In this document: positions 16,233 through 25,145 of the stretch, piece by piece
Layout of the letters: the number at the start of each line of letters is the position of its first letter
Position numbering within the stretch: position 1 is the stretch's first letter
Source of the DNA: Rikenellaceae bacterium
GTDB taxonomy: Bacteria; Bacteroidota; Bacteroidia; Bacteroidales; Rikenellaceae
Assembly (NCBI GenBank): GCA_017415005.1
Contig: JAFQJK010000079.1
Span: 1-35,532, forward strand
DNA: 35,532 nucleotides
Direction: 5' to 3'
Made by a program: the position numbers and the translations under genes
The notes under the pieces: generated by a model
Databases searched by the model: none
What the model was told of the DNA's origin: nothing
What the model saw: the letters and a program-made list of their open reading frames with translations, nothing else

Positions 16233-17144
16233 CTATTCGGTACGGACCGTGGCCTTCGTCTGGCTGCGTCTCGTTTCGGCAGCGGCGGGATTGTTGTGGC
16301 GGCTGCGGTAGTTGGCCGGCGTCAGGTGGTACTCCTTCTTGAACAGCTTGATGAAGTGCGATGTGTTGGGGAAGTTGCACTCGTTGCCGATCTCCGAGAT
16401 CGATTTGTTGGTCGAGATCAGCAGCAGGCGCGAGTGCATGAGCCGTTGCTTGATGAACCACTTGTGGGGAGGCTCGTAGAAGTGTCTTTTGAACTCTTTC
16501 TTGAACGAGGTGAGGCTCCTGTTGCACTTGGCGGCCAGCTCTTCGATCGAGATCGAGTCGAAGATGTGCGCGTTGATGATCTGCTCGAAGTTCTCTTTGT
16601 TCAGGTCGACGTTGTCGAGTATCTTGCTTTTCAGGCAGCACTCGGGCTGCTTGATGAGCAGGTAGATCAGCTCGGTCATCTTGATGTTCTCGGCCGTTTC
16701 GTCCTGGCTGAACAGGTCGTCGCGGATGTATTGGTTGATCGTGCTGAAGAAATTCTTGAGCGTGTTCCAGGCCGGATAGATCACGTGGGTCTGCTGGTAG
16801 CAGTTGGCGCAACTGTGATCGTTTGTGATGTTGAGCTGGTAGCTGATGCTCAGGTTCGAGAGGATGCGTGCCAGTTGTTCGGGCGTATAGTAGAAAACGA
16901 TCTGTTCGAAAGGCTTGCCGTTCTCGGGGATGTCTTCCATGTAGTGGGGTCCCGTGTTCAGGTAAAAGACATCGCCCCTGTTGATCTCGTGACGCACGTC
17001 TCCGTAATAGATGTATTTCTTTCCGCGGAGTAGGTATCCGATCCCATGACGGGTCAGATTGTGAGCCTGGATGCCGTTGCGGTACGGCTGAACGTACTTG
17101 ACGATCATCGGCTGCTGCTGAGAGGATGAAGTTCTGCTGGCCAT
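16233..17144 (-). CDS. AraC-family transcriptional regulator
   Basis: A 303-residue regulator. The N-terminal cupin-like sensing domain (about 15-110) has RHGIGYLLRGKKYIYYGD and GDVFYLNTGPHYME. The C-terminal AraC/XylS domain has its first helix-turn-helix at about 198-219 (SIEELAAKCNRSLTSFKKEF) and its second at 248-270 (SISEIGNECNFPNTSHFIKLF), ending in TPANYR (275-280). Cys112/Cys115 (SCANC) and Cys169/Cys170 could make it thiol- or metal-sensitive. The frame stays open to 17717, but the start at 17144 fits the domain and the promoter upstream. Its target is unknown; neighbours are the convergent GH76 gene and divergent bioA, and a sugar-responsive role is a guess. Confidence 0.9.
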   Translation of the reverse strand: MASRTSSSQQQPMIVKYVQPYRNGIQAHNLTRHGIGYLLRGKKYIYYGDVRHEINRGDVFYLNTGPHYMEDIPENGKPFEQIVFYYTPEQLARILSNLSISYQLNITNDHSCANCYQQTHVIYPAWNTLKNFFSTINQYIRDDLFSQDETAENIKMTELIYLLIKQPECCLKSKILDNVDLNKENFEQIINAHIFDSISIEELAAKCNRSLTSFKKEFKRHFYEPPHKWFIKQRLMHSRLLLISTNKSISEIGNECNFPNTSHFIKLFKKEYHLTPANYRSRHNNPAAAETRRSQTKATVRTE

Positions 17145-17216
17145 GGTAGTGATGTTAGATGTTGGATAATTTAAGGCAAATACAAATATGGTATAGTTTA
17201 TTGTATGAAATCTTTT

Positions 17217-17247
17217 CAAAGCTACGAAATAAAATTTGCTCATGCAA
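17217..17247 (-). promoter_or_regulatory. Promoter of the AraC-type gene
   Basis: On the minus strand TTG (17247-17245) is followed after 20 bases by TAGCTTTG (17224-17217), a full -7 match. The start codon is 73 bases downstream. Confidence 0.7.
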
Positions 17248-17452
17248 TAGGAAATTGAGCTTTTTTGATGCGAGTGTCCCGGAATGATGTTATGCTTCTG
17301 GAAATACGACAGATGACGAATATGTTCCGTGGGTGGCATTTGTCCGGATAAAATATTATTGCAACTCAATATTGCTACTTTCTGTATAATTATAATTATC
17401 CATTGCAATATCTGTATTTTCGGGGAAAGTGGCGGATTTAGCCGTGAAATTA

Positions 17453-17518
17453 TAACTTTGTCGGGGCGGTCATCAGGAAGATCGATCGGAATAATACTGC
17501 AAAAATCACACCGCCCCG
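17453..17518 (+). promoter_or_regulatory. bioA: bioA -7 element and inverted repeat in the leader
   Basis: TAACTTTG (17453-17460) matches TAnnTTTG without a good -33 partner. Just after it, CGGGGCGGT (17462-17470) is complementary to ACCGCCCCG (17510-17518), a 9-bp inverted repeat with a 39-base spacer that contains GATCGATC. It could fold in the RNA leader or act as a long-spaced operator. It does not resemble the usual BirA box. Confidence 0.5.
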
Positions 17519-17551
17519 GTCTGTGTTCGGGCCGTATTAAATATTTAGAGG

Positions 17552-18841
17552 ATGAAAGAGGAAAATATCGTTGACATTCTGGATTATGATAGAGCCCATT
17601 TGTGGCATCCGTACACATCGATGGAGAACCCGCTGCCCGTTTATCCGGTCGCATCGGCCCACGGGGCATATATCGAGCTCGAGGACGGCCGCAGGCTGAT
17701 TGATGGGATGTCGTCATGGTGGTGCGCCGTGCACGGGTATAATCATCCGGTGCTGAACCGGGCGGCCAAGGAGCAGCTCGACCGGATGTCGCACGTCATG
17801 TTCGGCGGCCTGACGCATCGCCCGGCCGTCGAGCTGGCGCATAGGCTGGTGGCGATGGCGCCGGAGGGGTTGGAGAAGGTTTTTTACTGCGATTCGGGTT
17901 CGGTGGCCGTGGAGGTGGCCGTCAAGATGGCCTTGCAATATATGTATACGACCGGCCGGCCGGCCAGGAATCGCCTGGCGACGATCCGCAGCGGTTACCA
18001 CGGCGACACGTGGCACGCTATGTCGGTCTGCGATCCGGTGACGGGTATGCACTCGATCTTCTCGGGGCGGCTGCCGGTCCAGTATTTCGTGGAGCGGCCT
18101 TCGGTGCGGGTCGGCGAAGCGTGGCGCGACGCGGATTTCGAGCCGATGGCCAGGCTGATCGAGGAGCGACACGGCGAGCTTGCCGCCGTGATCGTCGAGC
18201 CTGTCGTGCAGGGCGCGGGCGGGATGTGGTTCTACCATCCGGAGTACCTGCGCCGGTTGCGCGAATACTGCGACCGGTACGATGTGCTGCTGATCGCCGA
18301 TGAGATCGCCACAGGGTTCGGGCGCACGGGCCGGATGTTCGCCTCGGAGTGGGCCGGCGTGGTGCCCGACATCATGTGCGTCGGGAAGGCGATCACGGGC
18401 GGCTATATGAGCTTTGCCGCCGTGCTGGCGACCGGGCGTGTGGCGCACGGCATCTCGCACGGCGAACCGGGTGCCTTCATGCACGGGCCGACGTTCATGG
18501 GCAATCCGCTGGCCTGTGCTGTGGCCTGCGCTTCACTCGACCTGTTATGCGCCGATTCGCTTCTGCCCCGTATCGGGCAGATCGAGGCGGCGCTCCGGCG
18601 CCTGCTCGCTCCGGCTGCCGGGTTGCCGGGCGTGGCCGATGTGCGCGTACTCGGTGCGATCGGTGTCATCGAGATGCGCGAGCCGGTCGATATGGCGGAT
18701 ATCCAGCGCCGGTTCGTGGCCGAGGGTATCTGGGTGCGCCCGTTCGGACGTCTGGTCTATATTATGCCTCCGTATATCATTACTGACGAGGAGCTGGAGG
18801 CACTGGCCGGTGCGCTGGTCCGGGTCGTGGAAGCGTTGTGA
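17552..18841 (+). CDS. bioA: Adenosylmethionine-8-amino-7-oxononanoate aminotransferase (DAPA synthase)
   Basis: A 429-residue PLP enzyme of biotin synthesis, moving the amino group of S-adenosylmethionine to KAPA to give DAPA. It follows BioA closely over its full length: HLWHPYTSM at the start, [16 protein letters not shown] (51-66), [35 protein letters not shown] segment with Asp250, and the PLP lysine Lys279 in [24 protein letters not shown] and the C-terminal [11 protein letters not shown] are also present. It is alone: no bioB, C, D or F in the window. It is divergent from the AraC-type gene and convergent with the polysaccharide operon. Confidence 0.97.
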   Translation: MKEENIVDILDYDRAHLWHPYTSMENPLPVYPVASAHGAYIELEDGRRLIDGMSSWWCAVHGYNHPVLNRAAKEQLDRMSHVMFGGLTHRPAVELAHRLVAMAPEGLEKVFYCDSGSVAVEVAVKMALQYMYTTGRPARNRLATIRSGYHGDTWHAMSVCDPVTGMHSIFSGRLPVQYFVERPSVRVGEAWRDADFEPMARLIEERHGELAAVIVEPVVQGAGGMWFYHPEYLRRLREYCDRYDVLLIADEIATGFGRTGRMFASEWAGVVPDIMCVGKAITGGYMSFAAVLATGRVAHGISHGEPGAFMHGPTFMGNPLACAVACASLDLLCADSLLPRIGQIEAALRRLLAPAAGLPGVADVRVLGAIGVIEMREPVDMADIQRRFVAEGIWVRPFGRLVYIMPPYIITDEELEALAGALVRVVEAL

Positions 18842-19147
18842 TCGTCGGGTTAGGGGCCGGGCATTGGGTTTCCGTTCGGCGCGTGTCTGTAGGGCGTGCG
18901 CCGATCGGTCCGTTTGTCCGGCCGGTCGTCGCATGACCGGTTCTGGTGTGATCTGACCGGTAACCGCCGTTCCATGTCCGGGCTCCGTCGCGGGAGTGTC
19001 CCGGATGGAGGGCGGGCAGTCGGGGTGCCGCGGGGGGGCGGTCCGCTGTTGCAAAGTCGGGTCCGACGGCTGGTGCCACGTCATCATATAGCGGCTTCTT
19101 ATGGTTGTCGGCGCTCTGCAAGCGTCCGGCAGGCCGTCTCCATAATG
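18842..19147. other. Intergenic stretch downstream of bioA, no gene seen
   Basis: About 300 GC-rich bases with open frames on both strands that share no coding signals. I see no RNA gene or repeat. Confidence 0.5.
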
Positions 19148-19183
19148 ACAAGCATCCTCCCGATTCATCGGGAGGATGCTTGT
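19148..19183. terminator. Strong terminator between bioA and the polysaccharide operon
   Basis: A 16-bp perfect stem (19148-19163/19168-19183) with a TTCA loop. CTGATTTTGTG follows on the plus strand. It probably ends both bioA (+) and the long leftward operon (-). Confidence 0.88.
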
Positions 19184-19241
19184 CTGATTTTGTGCCGTGT
19201 AGCATGGCCGGACCGCGGGAGAGTCCGCCTGCGGGCGCATG

Positions 19242-20054
19242 TTATTGCTTGTAGTGCAGCTCTTTGAGCAGTTTTCGGTTGATCTGGCGCCGCCGGGCAT
19301 CGAAAAACCATCCCCATTTGTTGAAGTAGCGCACCATATTGACGATGTGTATTTTGAGCATTCGTTTGCTGGTTTTCGAGGCGGCGGCGTGGGCGTGGAT
19401 GATCGACACCTCGGGATAGAAGAGCGTTTTGTAGCGCTCATGCATACGGCGCGTAATGTCGATGTCCTCGGGATACATGAAAAAGCGTTCGTCGAACAGG
19501 CCGATCTCGAGCAACGCCGATACCCGGAAGAACATGAAGCACCCCGACAGGTAGGGAACGTTCATCACCTGCCGGTAGCCGGTGAACCTGAGCTGGAAGC
19601 GGTCAAGCTGTTTACGGGTCATCTGCTCGGGGATAAAGCGCTTGAAGATCAGGTCTATCGGTGTAGGGACCATCTTGCACAGGTATTGTAGCCTCCCGTC
19701 GGGGTAGTACACTTTGGGCATGATCTGCCCTGCATCGGGATGATGGTCCATGTAACAGGCCAGTGCGGCGATCACCTCCGGCCCGAAATGTATGTCGGGG
19801 TTGATGACCGCATGGTAGGTCGCGCCGAGTTCCATGGCTTCCCGAATGGCGATGTTGTGAGCGCCTCCGTAGCCGATATTGGCGTTGTGGATGTAACGGA
19901 TGCGGTCGGATAGGCTTTCAAGTGGTCGCAGCGCGTCGTTTGCCGAGTTGTCGATGATGTAGATCTTGTCGATCGGGCTTTGCAGCGCGCAGCCGATAAC
20001 ATCGTCGAGCTCGCGACGGGAGTGATGATAGGTGACGATAGAGGCGGTGATCAT
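19242..20054 (-). CDS. Family 2 glycosyltransferase (rhamnosyltransferase/WbbL-like)
   Basis: A 270-residue GT-A glycosyltransferase, cytosolic face of the membrane. IVTYHHSRRELDDVI opens the fold, the nucleotide-sugar site has NIGYGGAHNIAI (59-70), and the metal site reads NPDIHF (85-90), with His where many members have Asp. LSGCFMFFRVSALLEIG and FFMYPEDIDITRRM carry the acceptor and catalytic acidic residues. This pattern is typical of WbbL-type dTDP-rhamnosyltransferases; the sugar is not proven, but rmlB in the same operon makes a dTDP-deoxysugar plausible. It is the last gene of the operon. The start at 20054 overlaps the preceding stop by four bases (ATGA), indicating translational coupling. 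Confidence 0.9.
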   Translation of the reverse strand: MITASIVTYHHSRRELDDVIGCALQSPIDKIYIIDNSANDALRPLESLSDRIRYIHNANIGYGGAHNIAIREAMELGATYHAVINPDIHFGPEVIAALACYMDHHPDAGQIMPKVYYPDGRLQYLCKMVPTPIDLIFKRFIPEQMTRKQLDRFQLRFTGYRQVMNVPYLSGCFMFFRVSALLEIGLFDERFFMYPEDIDITRRMHERYKTLFYPEVSIIHAHAAASKTSKRMLKIHIVNMVRYFNKWGWFFDARRRQINRKLLKELHYKQ

Positions 20055-20668
20055 GGTCGTTCGGTGTTTTCGGCGGGCACGCGCTCCCAGCGGCCGGTTC
20101 CGGTATTGTATCGCTTGATGACGCTGGCCGGCGATCCGGCTGCGATCGAATGGTCGGGGATGTCGCGGTTGACCACGGCGTGGGCCCCGATGACGCATCC
20201 GCGGCCGATGCTGACCCCGGGCAGTACGATCACTCCTTCGCCGATCCAGGTGTTCGATCCGATACTGACGGGAGCGACGGTGTGTGGCCGTTCGATGGGA
20301 GGTGTGTCGGGATGTGCGTCGTGGCTGGTCCCGGCATAGCGGCCGTGGCTGTTGTCCGAGATGTAGACATGGCTGGCGATGAGTACATGGTCGCCGATGC
20401 GGACCGACTCAAGCGCCGAAATGTGTACGTAATCGTTCAGTTGCACATGGTTGCCGAAAACGATTTTCTTGCAGGGCCTGTCCGAGAATGCTTCGATGCG
20501 GCACCCGACGCCGGTGGTCAGGCCGGTCCCGGGGTCGACGAAGCGTTTGCCGCGAAGGTCGAAGGGGAACCGGATCAGCCGGGCCTGGGGCCACAGGAGC
20601 CGCGTCCGCAGCAGCCAGTATGCCAGGCGTGCTTTGGCCGTGAATGAATAGTGGTTACGGAGCTTCAT
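20051..20668 (-). CDS. Left-handed beta-helix acyltransferase (WbbJ/Maa-like)
   Basis: A 205-residue hexapeptide-repeat acyltransferase. A basic amphipathic N-terminus (1-35) is followed by a beta-helix from about 65 to 190 with repeats such as VRIGDHVLIAS, SIGSNTWIGEG, VIVLPGVSIG and CVIGAHAVV. It ends with the family tail IAAGSPASVIKRY. Such enzymes acetylate sugar hydroxyls in O-antigens and capsules using acetyl-CoA. The extra loop at about 108-132 (HGRYAGTSHDAHPDTPP) holds the histidines that position substrate. Coupled by ATGA overlap to the following glycosyltransferase. Confidence 0.9.
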   Translation of the reverse strand: MKLRNHYSFTAKARLAYWLLRTRLLWPQARLIRFPFDLRGKRFVDPGTGLTTGVGCRIEAFSDRPCKKIVFGNHVQLNDYVHISALESVRIGDHVLIASHVYISDNSHGRYAGTSHDAHPDTPPIERPHTVAPVSIGSNTWIGEGVIVLPGVSIGRGCVIGAHAVVNRDIPDHSIAAGSPASVIKRYNTGTGRWERVPAENTERP

Positions 20669-20719
20669 AGATGTTGTCAGGAGGGATTGTTGGTGTGGTC
20701 GGTAACGGTGTATCAGGTG

Positions 20720-21793
20720 TCACCCGGCATGTCCGCGCTTGGCTTGCAGGACCGCCTGGTATACGTCGAGGTAGGCACGGGTCATGGCTTCCAGCGTGAG
20801 GGTGGCGCGATAGTAGTTGTGGATACGGTCGGCGTATTGTTTTCGGTGGGCTGCCACTTTCCCGACCGCGCTGACCAGCGATGCGATGTTGTCGAGCTCG
20901 TAGAAGGCGGCCTCCCGGTCGCTGATGACCGAGCGAAGGACCGGGATGTCGGAGAGCACGGCGGGAATCCCGTGGCCCGCTGCCTCGATCAGCGCCAGCG
21001 GAAAGCCCTCCGAGCGGGTGCACATGACGAAGATGTCGAACAGCGGTTGGTAGTTGGCGGCATCGTCCCGGTATCCTGTCCAGAGGCATCGCTCCGCGAC
21101 CCCGAGTTCGTCGGCCAGGGCTTGCAGGTTCCCGAGTTCGGGGCCGTCGCCCACGGCGACGAAAGCATAGCCGGGCAGGTCGGCGAGTGCCCGGACCATC
21201 TGTTCGAGTCCTTTCCGCCGGTTGATCCCGGAGGTCGTCCCGATCACGGTGTACCGTTGCTTCAGGTCCAGTATCCGGTATTTGTCGCCTTCGTCTGCGG
21301 GTTCTCCGGGGCGGATGTCCCGGCCGTTGAAAATGATGGCCAGGCGCTCGGCCGCGACCGTTTTGAGATAGTTCTGCCGCAGGGCGCCATTCAAGGCGAT
21401 CACCCGGTCGAAACGGGGCAGCGCGATTTTCCACGCCCATTGGCTGAGCAGGGACTTGGGAATGCTGTATGTCAGCCGCAGGATACGGGCGTCGATCGGG
21501 TTGTGCAGGGTAGTGACGAAGGCGGTATGGGGATATTTGTTGCCCCGGGTATGATACCAGACGTAGACATCGGGGCGCAGCATATGGCTGTGCACGACAT
21601 CCCAGGCCGCGAAGTCGATGGCCTTCCGGAACGCGATCCGCTCGGTCGGGCACGGCATTCCGAGCTCCGCCTCATCGTCGAAATAGAACACTTTGCACAC
21701 GTGGCCGGCCTGCGCGAGGCCGGTGCATAGGTCTCGGACCACGATCGCCGGGCCTGTGTTGGCCAGGGAGGGCAGGATAAATGCTATTTTCAT
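20720..21793 (-). CDS. Family 4 glycosyltransferase (GT-B, retaining)
   Basis: A 357-residue GT-B enzyme. The N-terminal acceptor domain starts with FILPSLANTGPAIVVRDLC. The donor domain from about 180 has GTTSGINRRKGLEQMVRAL, AVGDGPEL and the retaining EX7E motif (SEGFPLALIE; Glu262 and Glu270). It would add one sugar from a nucleotide-sugar donor to the lipid-linked repeat unit; donor and linkage are unknown. A gap of 13 bases separates it from the ferredoxin-like gene upstream. Confidence 0.92.
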   Translation of the reverse strand: MKIAFILPSLANTGPAIVVRDLCTGLAQAGHVCKVFYFDDEAELGMPCPTERIAFRKAIDFAAWDVVHSHMLRPDVYVWYHTRGNKYPHTAFVTTLHNPIDARILRLTYSIPKSLLSQWAWKIALPRFDRVIALNGALRQNYLKTVAAERLAIIFNGRDIRPGEPADEGDKYRILDLKQRYTVIGTTSGINRRKGLEQMVRALADLPGYAFVAVGDGPELGNLQALADELGVAERCLWTGYRDDAANYQPLFDIFVMCTRSEGFPLALIEAAGHGIPAVLSDIPVLRSVISDREAAFYELDNIASLVSAVGKVAAHRKQYADRIHNYYRATLTLEAMTRAYLDVYQAVLQAKRGHAG

Positions 21794-21806
21794 CTTGGCA
21801 GTTTGG

Positions 21807-22979
21807 TCACATGAGTCTTTTCAGGACTTTCAGTAGCCCGGTCCGGTAGAGGAGCGGCTTGAGCAGCAGCGTCATCCTCCGTTTGAAGGTGACCGGGAGG
21901 TACTTGTGCATCAGTTCGGGGACGGTCAGCCGGTCGGCGTCCGCGAAGAATTCGGTCCGTCGCGGGTTACGGGCGATGCAGGTGACCGCCATTTTCCCGT
22001 CTGTCGCGATGGCTTCGGCCGTCGGGGTTTCGCAGTACCGGATATAAGGCTTGATCCCTTCGACGACACGTTCCCCTTTCGGCGTATGCGTCAGCAGGAA
22101 GGTGCTTCCCTTGTCGTCGTCCAGCGCCTTGTCGAATCTGGCCGTGTGCCAGCAGTCGTACAGCGTGATGTCGGCCAGCCGTTCGACGGTCTTGAAATGG
22201 CAGTTGTAGCAGGCCGGCCGCGTCGAGAGGTCCCGGAAGAAGGTGTCTTTGAAGAATTGCAGCTCGCGGCCGTGGAACGACTGCCTGCCGCTGGCATAGC
22301 GGATGGCCATGGTCGATCCGGCATAGCCGTACCGCTTGTCCCGGAAGCCGATCTGCTCGATCTTCCCGTACCGGTGCTCCTGGAAGTCGAGGTATTTGCG
22401 CCATATCTTGGGCGAGGGGATGCCGTGGCAGACGAGGTCGACCGTGATCAGGCGTTCGTACGGCTTGCCGAGGTACCTGACGAGTCCCTCGACCTGGCAG
22501 GGGGTTCCGCTGAAGCAGACCATGCGCCCCTCGTTCAGGTGTGCCTTGACGGCGCGGAACGTGTGTCCGATCTCGCTCTGGACGTATTTGGAGCCCCTGA
22601 ACTTTCCGAGCTCTTCGGGTTTGTCCGTTGCCGCGTGTACGACGTTGAACCGGGGGGTGAACGCAGCCCCGTAGACGACGCCCCCCTGTGCGGTCACCCA
22701 TTCCCCGATCGCGCTGAATGCGCCTCCCGAGCTGCTTTCCAGCCGAGTTCGCTCGTCACTGTGCTGGACGACGAAGGCCCGGGTCCGTTCTTCGATCTTC
22801 CGCTCGTGCAGCAGCGGGCACACTTTGAGGCACAGGCCGCACTCGACGCACAGGTCGGTTGCGACCGCCGGGTAGTCGAATCCTTCTGCGTCGGGCTTCA
22901 TCGAGATCGCGTTGCAGGGACAGATGTTGAGGCAGGCCGCGCATCCCGAGCATTTTTCTTTGTCCGTTATGACGATCAT
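21807..22979 (-). CDS. F420 hydrogenase beta-subunit-like iron-sulfur protein of polysaccharide locus
   Basis: A 390-residue protein with two [4Fe-4S] ferredoxin motifs at the N-terminus (Cys10, 13, 16, 20 and Cys44, 47, 50, 54). These are followed by the FrhB/FdhB-like domain (about 85-370) with SSSGGAFSAIGEW, FRGSKYVQS, FSGTPCQVEGL and DLVCHGIPSP. The family includes F420-reducing hydrogenase beta subunits, but in exopolysaccharide loci of bacteria without F420 these proteins are frequent neighbours of pyruvyl transferases; their reaction there is not established. The frame is open to 23513, but the start at 22979 directly precedes the ferredoxin motif and overlaps the upstream stop by ATGA. 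Confidence 0.9.
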   Translation of the reverse strand: MIVITDKEKCSGCAACLNICPCNAISMKPDAEGFDYPAVATDLCVECGLCLKVCPLLHERKIEERTRAFVVQHSDERTRLESSSGGAFSAIGEWVTAQGGVVYGAAFTPRFNVVHAATDKPEELGKFRGSKYVQSEIGHTFRAVKAHLNEGRMVCFSGTPCQVEGLVRYLGKPYERLITVDLVCHGIPSPKIWRKYLDFQEHRYGKIEQIGFRDKRYGYAGSTMAIRYASGRQSFHGRELQFFKDTFFRDLSTRPACYNCHFKTVERLADITLYDCWHTARFDKALDDDKGSTFLLTHTPKGERVVEGIKPYIRYCETPTAEAIATDGKMAVTCIARNPRRTEFFADADRLTVPELMHKYLPVTFKRRMTLLLKPLLYRTGLLKVLKRLM

Positions 22980-24145
22980 TCCGAGCGGGGGATCAGTGCA
23001 ATGACACGTTCGAGATAAGCGCGCGACGAGGCCCTGTAATCCTGCAGCCTCGCGCGGACCGGACCGTAATCGATCGTGCGGGCCAGGCATGGTGCGGCCT
23101 CTTCGTTGCCTGCCAGCTTCCGGTCGGCGAGCCCGATCGTTCCCAGGATCGAGTCGATGCGCGAGTTGGTCGATTCCGACTTCGGCCGCGATGCGGCGAA
23201 CCGGCCGAACGAGAAGAACGGCCGTTCGTAGAGGATCGAGAAGATCGTCCCGTGGAACGAGTCGGTCAGCACGATCTCGGCATGGCTCACCAGGTTGACG
23301 AACTCGGCCGGCCCGATGTCGTAGGGCCTGATATCGCCGAAGGCGCAGTCCGACCTTACGAATTCGTCGAGATGCTGGAGCGCGACGATCCGCAGCCCTG
23401 TCTCGGCTTTGACCCGGTCGGCGAAGTCCCGGATGTCTTTCCGGTTTCCCAGGAAATAGCAGAAGATGTACTTGCCTTCGACCACCGGCCTGTCGCCTTT
23501 CAGTTCGTCCCACAGCTCCCGGTCGACGAGCATCGTCGGGTCGCAGACGACCGGCACTTCGCGCCCGGTGATCTCGCGGACGATCTCTTGCCCCGATTTT
23601 TCGCGCACGGAGATATGGTCGATCCGGTCGAGGTAGTGCTTCGTCCTGCGCACCTGCGACGAGGGGATGCGCGCCACGCCGAAACTGGGGGCATAGGTGA
23701 TCTTGAGCATTTGGTCCGGCACGAAGTTCAGCGTGTAGAAATCGGTGCCGAGGTTGATCGGGTTCCAGACCTGGTCGCTGCCCAGGATAAATGCGGCGTA
23801 GTGTCCGGTGCCGCGTTCGAGGGCCGTCCGGTCGGGATACCGTTCCTGTGAGAAGACCAGGCGCTGGTCCCGGAACTCCCGGAACTTGCCGAGGCGCTGC
23901 TGCATGAGGGCATGGAGTCCGGGCCTGAAGATCCGGCAGCGGAGGTCCCGGGCGACCATTTTGGATTTCATCTTCAGCAGCGGCAGGTTGAACAGGCGGA
24001 CGAGCTGCCGTGACAGCGGCCTGTGCGTATAGACGATGATCTCGGTTTGCACTCCTGACCGGTGCAGGTATTGCTGCAGGGCATACGATTGGAGCAGGCT
24101 TCCGTAGTTCGGATTGCAGGCTGCGAGCAGGGCGGTTTTTTTCAT
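22976..24145 (-). CDS. Polysaccharide pyruvyl transferase family protein (WcaK/CsaB-like)
   Basis: A 389-residue GT-B-like enzyme. The family N-terminus is NPNYGSLLQSYALQQYL (11-27), then the ILGSDQVWNP signature (120-129). ISVREKSGQEIV and CDPTMLVDRE follow, and the C-terminal domain has LTDSFHGTIFSI (293-304). Members transfer a pyruvyl ketal from PEP onto a sugar, adding negative charge. PEP is also the starting point of the phosphonate route in this operon. The four-base overlap with the iron-sulfur gene downstream suggests a working pair. Confidence 0.92.
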   Translation of the reverse strand: MKKTALLAACNPNYGSLLQSYALQQYLHRSGVQTEIIVYTHRPLSRQLVRLFNLPLLKMKSKMVARDLRCRIFRPGLHALMQQRLGKFREFRDQRLVFSQERYPDRTALERGTGHYAAFILGSDQVWNPINLGTDFYTLNFVPDQMLKITYAPSFGVARIPSSQVRRTKHYLDRIDHISVREKSGQEIVREITGREVPVVCDPTMLVDRELWDELKGDRPVVEGKYIFCYFLGNRKDIRDFADRVKAETGLRIVALQHLDEFVRSDCAFGDIRPYDIGPAEFVNLVSHAEIVLTDSFHGTIFSILYERPFFSFGRFAASRPKSESTNSRIDSILGTIGLADRKLAGNEEAAPCLARTIDYGPVRARLQDYRASSRAYLERVIALIPRSE

Positions 24146-24149
24146 CGGG

Positions 24150-25115
24150 TTATCTGGAGATTAGTTTTTTGATCCGTTTGCCTGTCCGGAGATAGCCGTC
24201 GAGCAGGGTCCACATCTTACGGTCGGCCAGCGCGAGGATAGCCTGCTGTGCCAGCGGGAGGCCCGATCGCCGGTAATCGACCCCGGGATACATGCCGGCG
24301 ACCTGTTTGCGGAGCTTGCGGTCGCTTCCCGCGAGGAACTTGGCCTTGTTGACCATCCTCATCCTGTCGAAACAGTCCGTATAGTCCGCGGCGTCGGGGA
24401 TGCTGCCGAAGAACTCCCGCAGGAGCTCCATGGCGCGGTCGACACGCTCGACATATTTTTCGTTGATCGTACTGGTGAACGAGCTCGGATTGTACTTGAC
24501 GTAGTTGTAGAGCGGCCTGTCGAGCTTCACGATATGCCGGGCACGGTAGGCCAGGATCGGAATGATCACATAGTCCTCGACCCCATTCAGGCCGTCGACG
24601 AACCGGAGCGAGTCGTAGAGCGAGCGGTGGCACAGGCGATGCCATATCCCGACATTGGACTGCCTGCACAGGAGTTGCCGGATATACATCCGCCGGTCCG
24701 GGGCGAAAGGGACGTGCGCTATCCTGCCGCTGTCCTCATAGATGTACCGGAAGTCGCAGACGACCATGTCGGCATCCTCGCGGACTGCCGTATCGTGCAG
24801 TTCGCGGACCATATCGGGTTCGAGGTAGTCGTCGCTGTCGACGAACAGGATATATTCGCCCGTCGCCTGTTCGAGGACCGTGTTCCGGGCGGAGGAGACA
24901 CCCCGGTTGCGGTCGTGGCGCACGATCCGGACCTGCTCCTTGCGTTCGGGGTGGTCCGCCAGGGTTCGTTGCAGCACCTCTACGCTTTGGTCCGGCGTGC
25001 AGTCGTCCACGAAAATATATTCGATGTCGTCGAAAGTCTGGCCGAAAAGCGTGCGCGCACATTTTTCAATGTATCGCTCTACCCCGTAAACGGGGACTCC
25101 GATAGTCACTTTCAT
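24150..25115 (-). CDS. Family 2 glycosyltransferase
   Basis: A 321-residue GT-A glycosyltransferase. Standard motifs are VTIGVPVYGVERYIEKC (3-19), IEYIFVDDCTPDQS (31-44), NRGVSSARNTVLEQATGEYI-type region, and the metal site FVDSDDYL (91-98; Asp93 and Asp95). A basic C-terminus (about 280-321, GKRIKKLISR at the end) probably lies against the membrane. It adds a sugar to the repeat unit; donor unknown. Only four bases separate its stop-distal neighbour, the pyruvyl transferase gene downstream. Confidence 0.93.
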   Translation of the reverse strand: MKVTIGVPVYGVERYIEKCARTLFGQTFDDIEYIFVDDCTPDQSVEVLQRTLADHPERKEQVRIVRHDRNRGVSSARNTVLEQATGEYILFVDSDDYLEPDMVRELHDTAVREDADMVVCDFRYIYEDSGRIAHVPFAPDRRMYIRQLLCRQSNVGIWHRLCHRSLYDSLRFVDGLNGVEDYVIIPILAYRARHIVKLDRPLYNYVKYNPSSFTSTINEKYVERVDRAMELLREFFGSIPDAADYTDCFDRMRMVNKAKFLAGSDRKLRKQVAGMYPGVDYRRSGLPLAQQAILALADRKMWTLLDGYLRTGKRIKKLISR

Positions 25116-25145
25116 AGATGGTATTTTGGATATGGAATGGCCGGC

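Noticed and set aside
17552..18841. bioA-like aminotransferase as the missing AEP transaminase
   Set aside because: Full-length agreement with BioA, including the BioA-specific [13 protein letters not shown] and substrate motifs; it is also on the other strand with its own promoter region.
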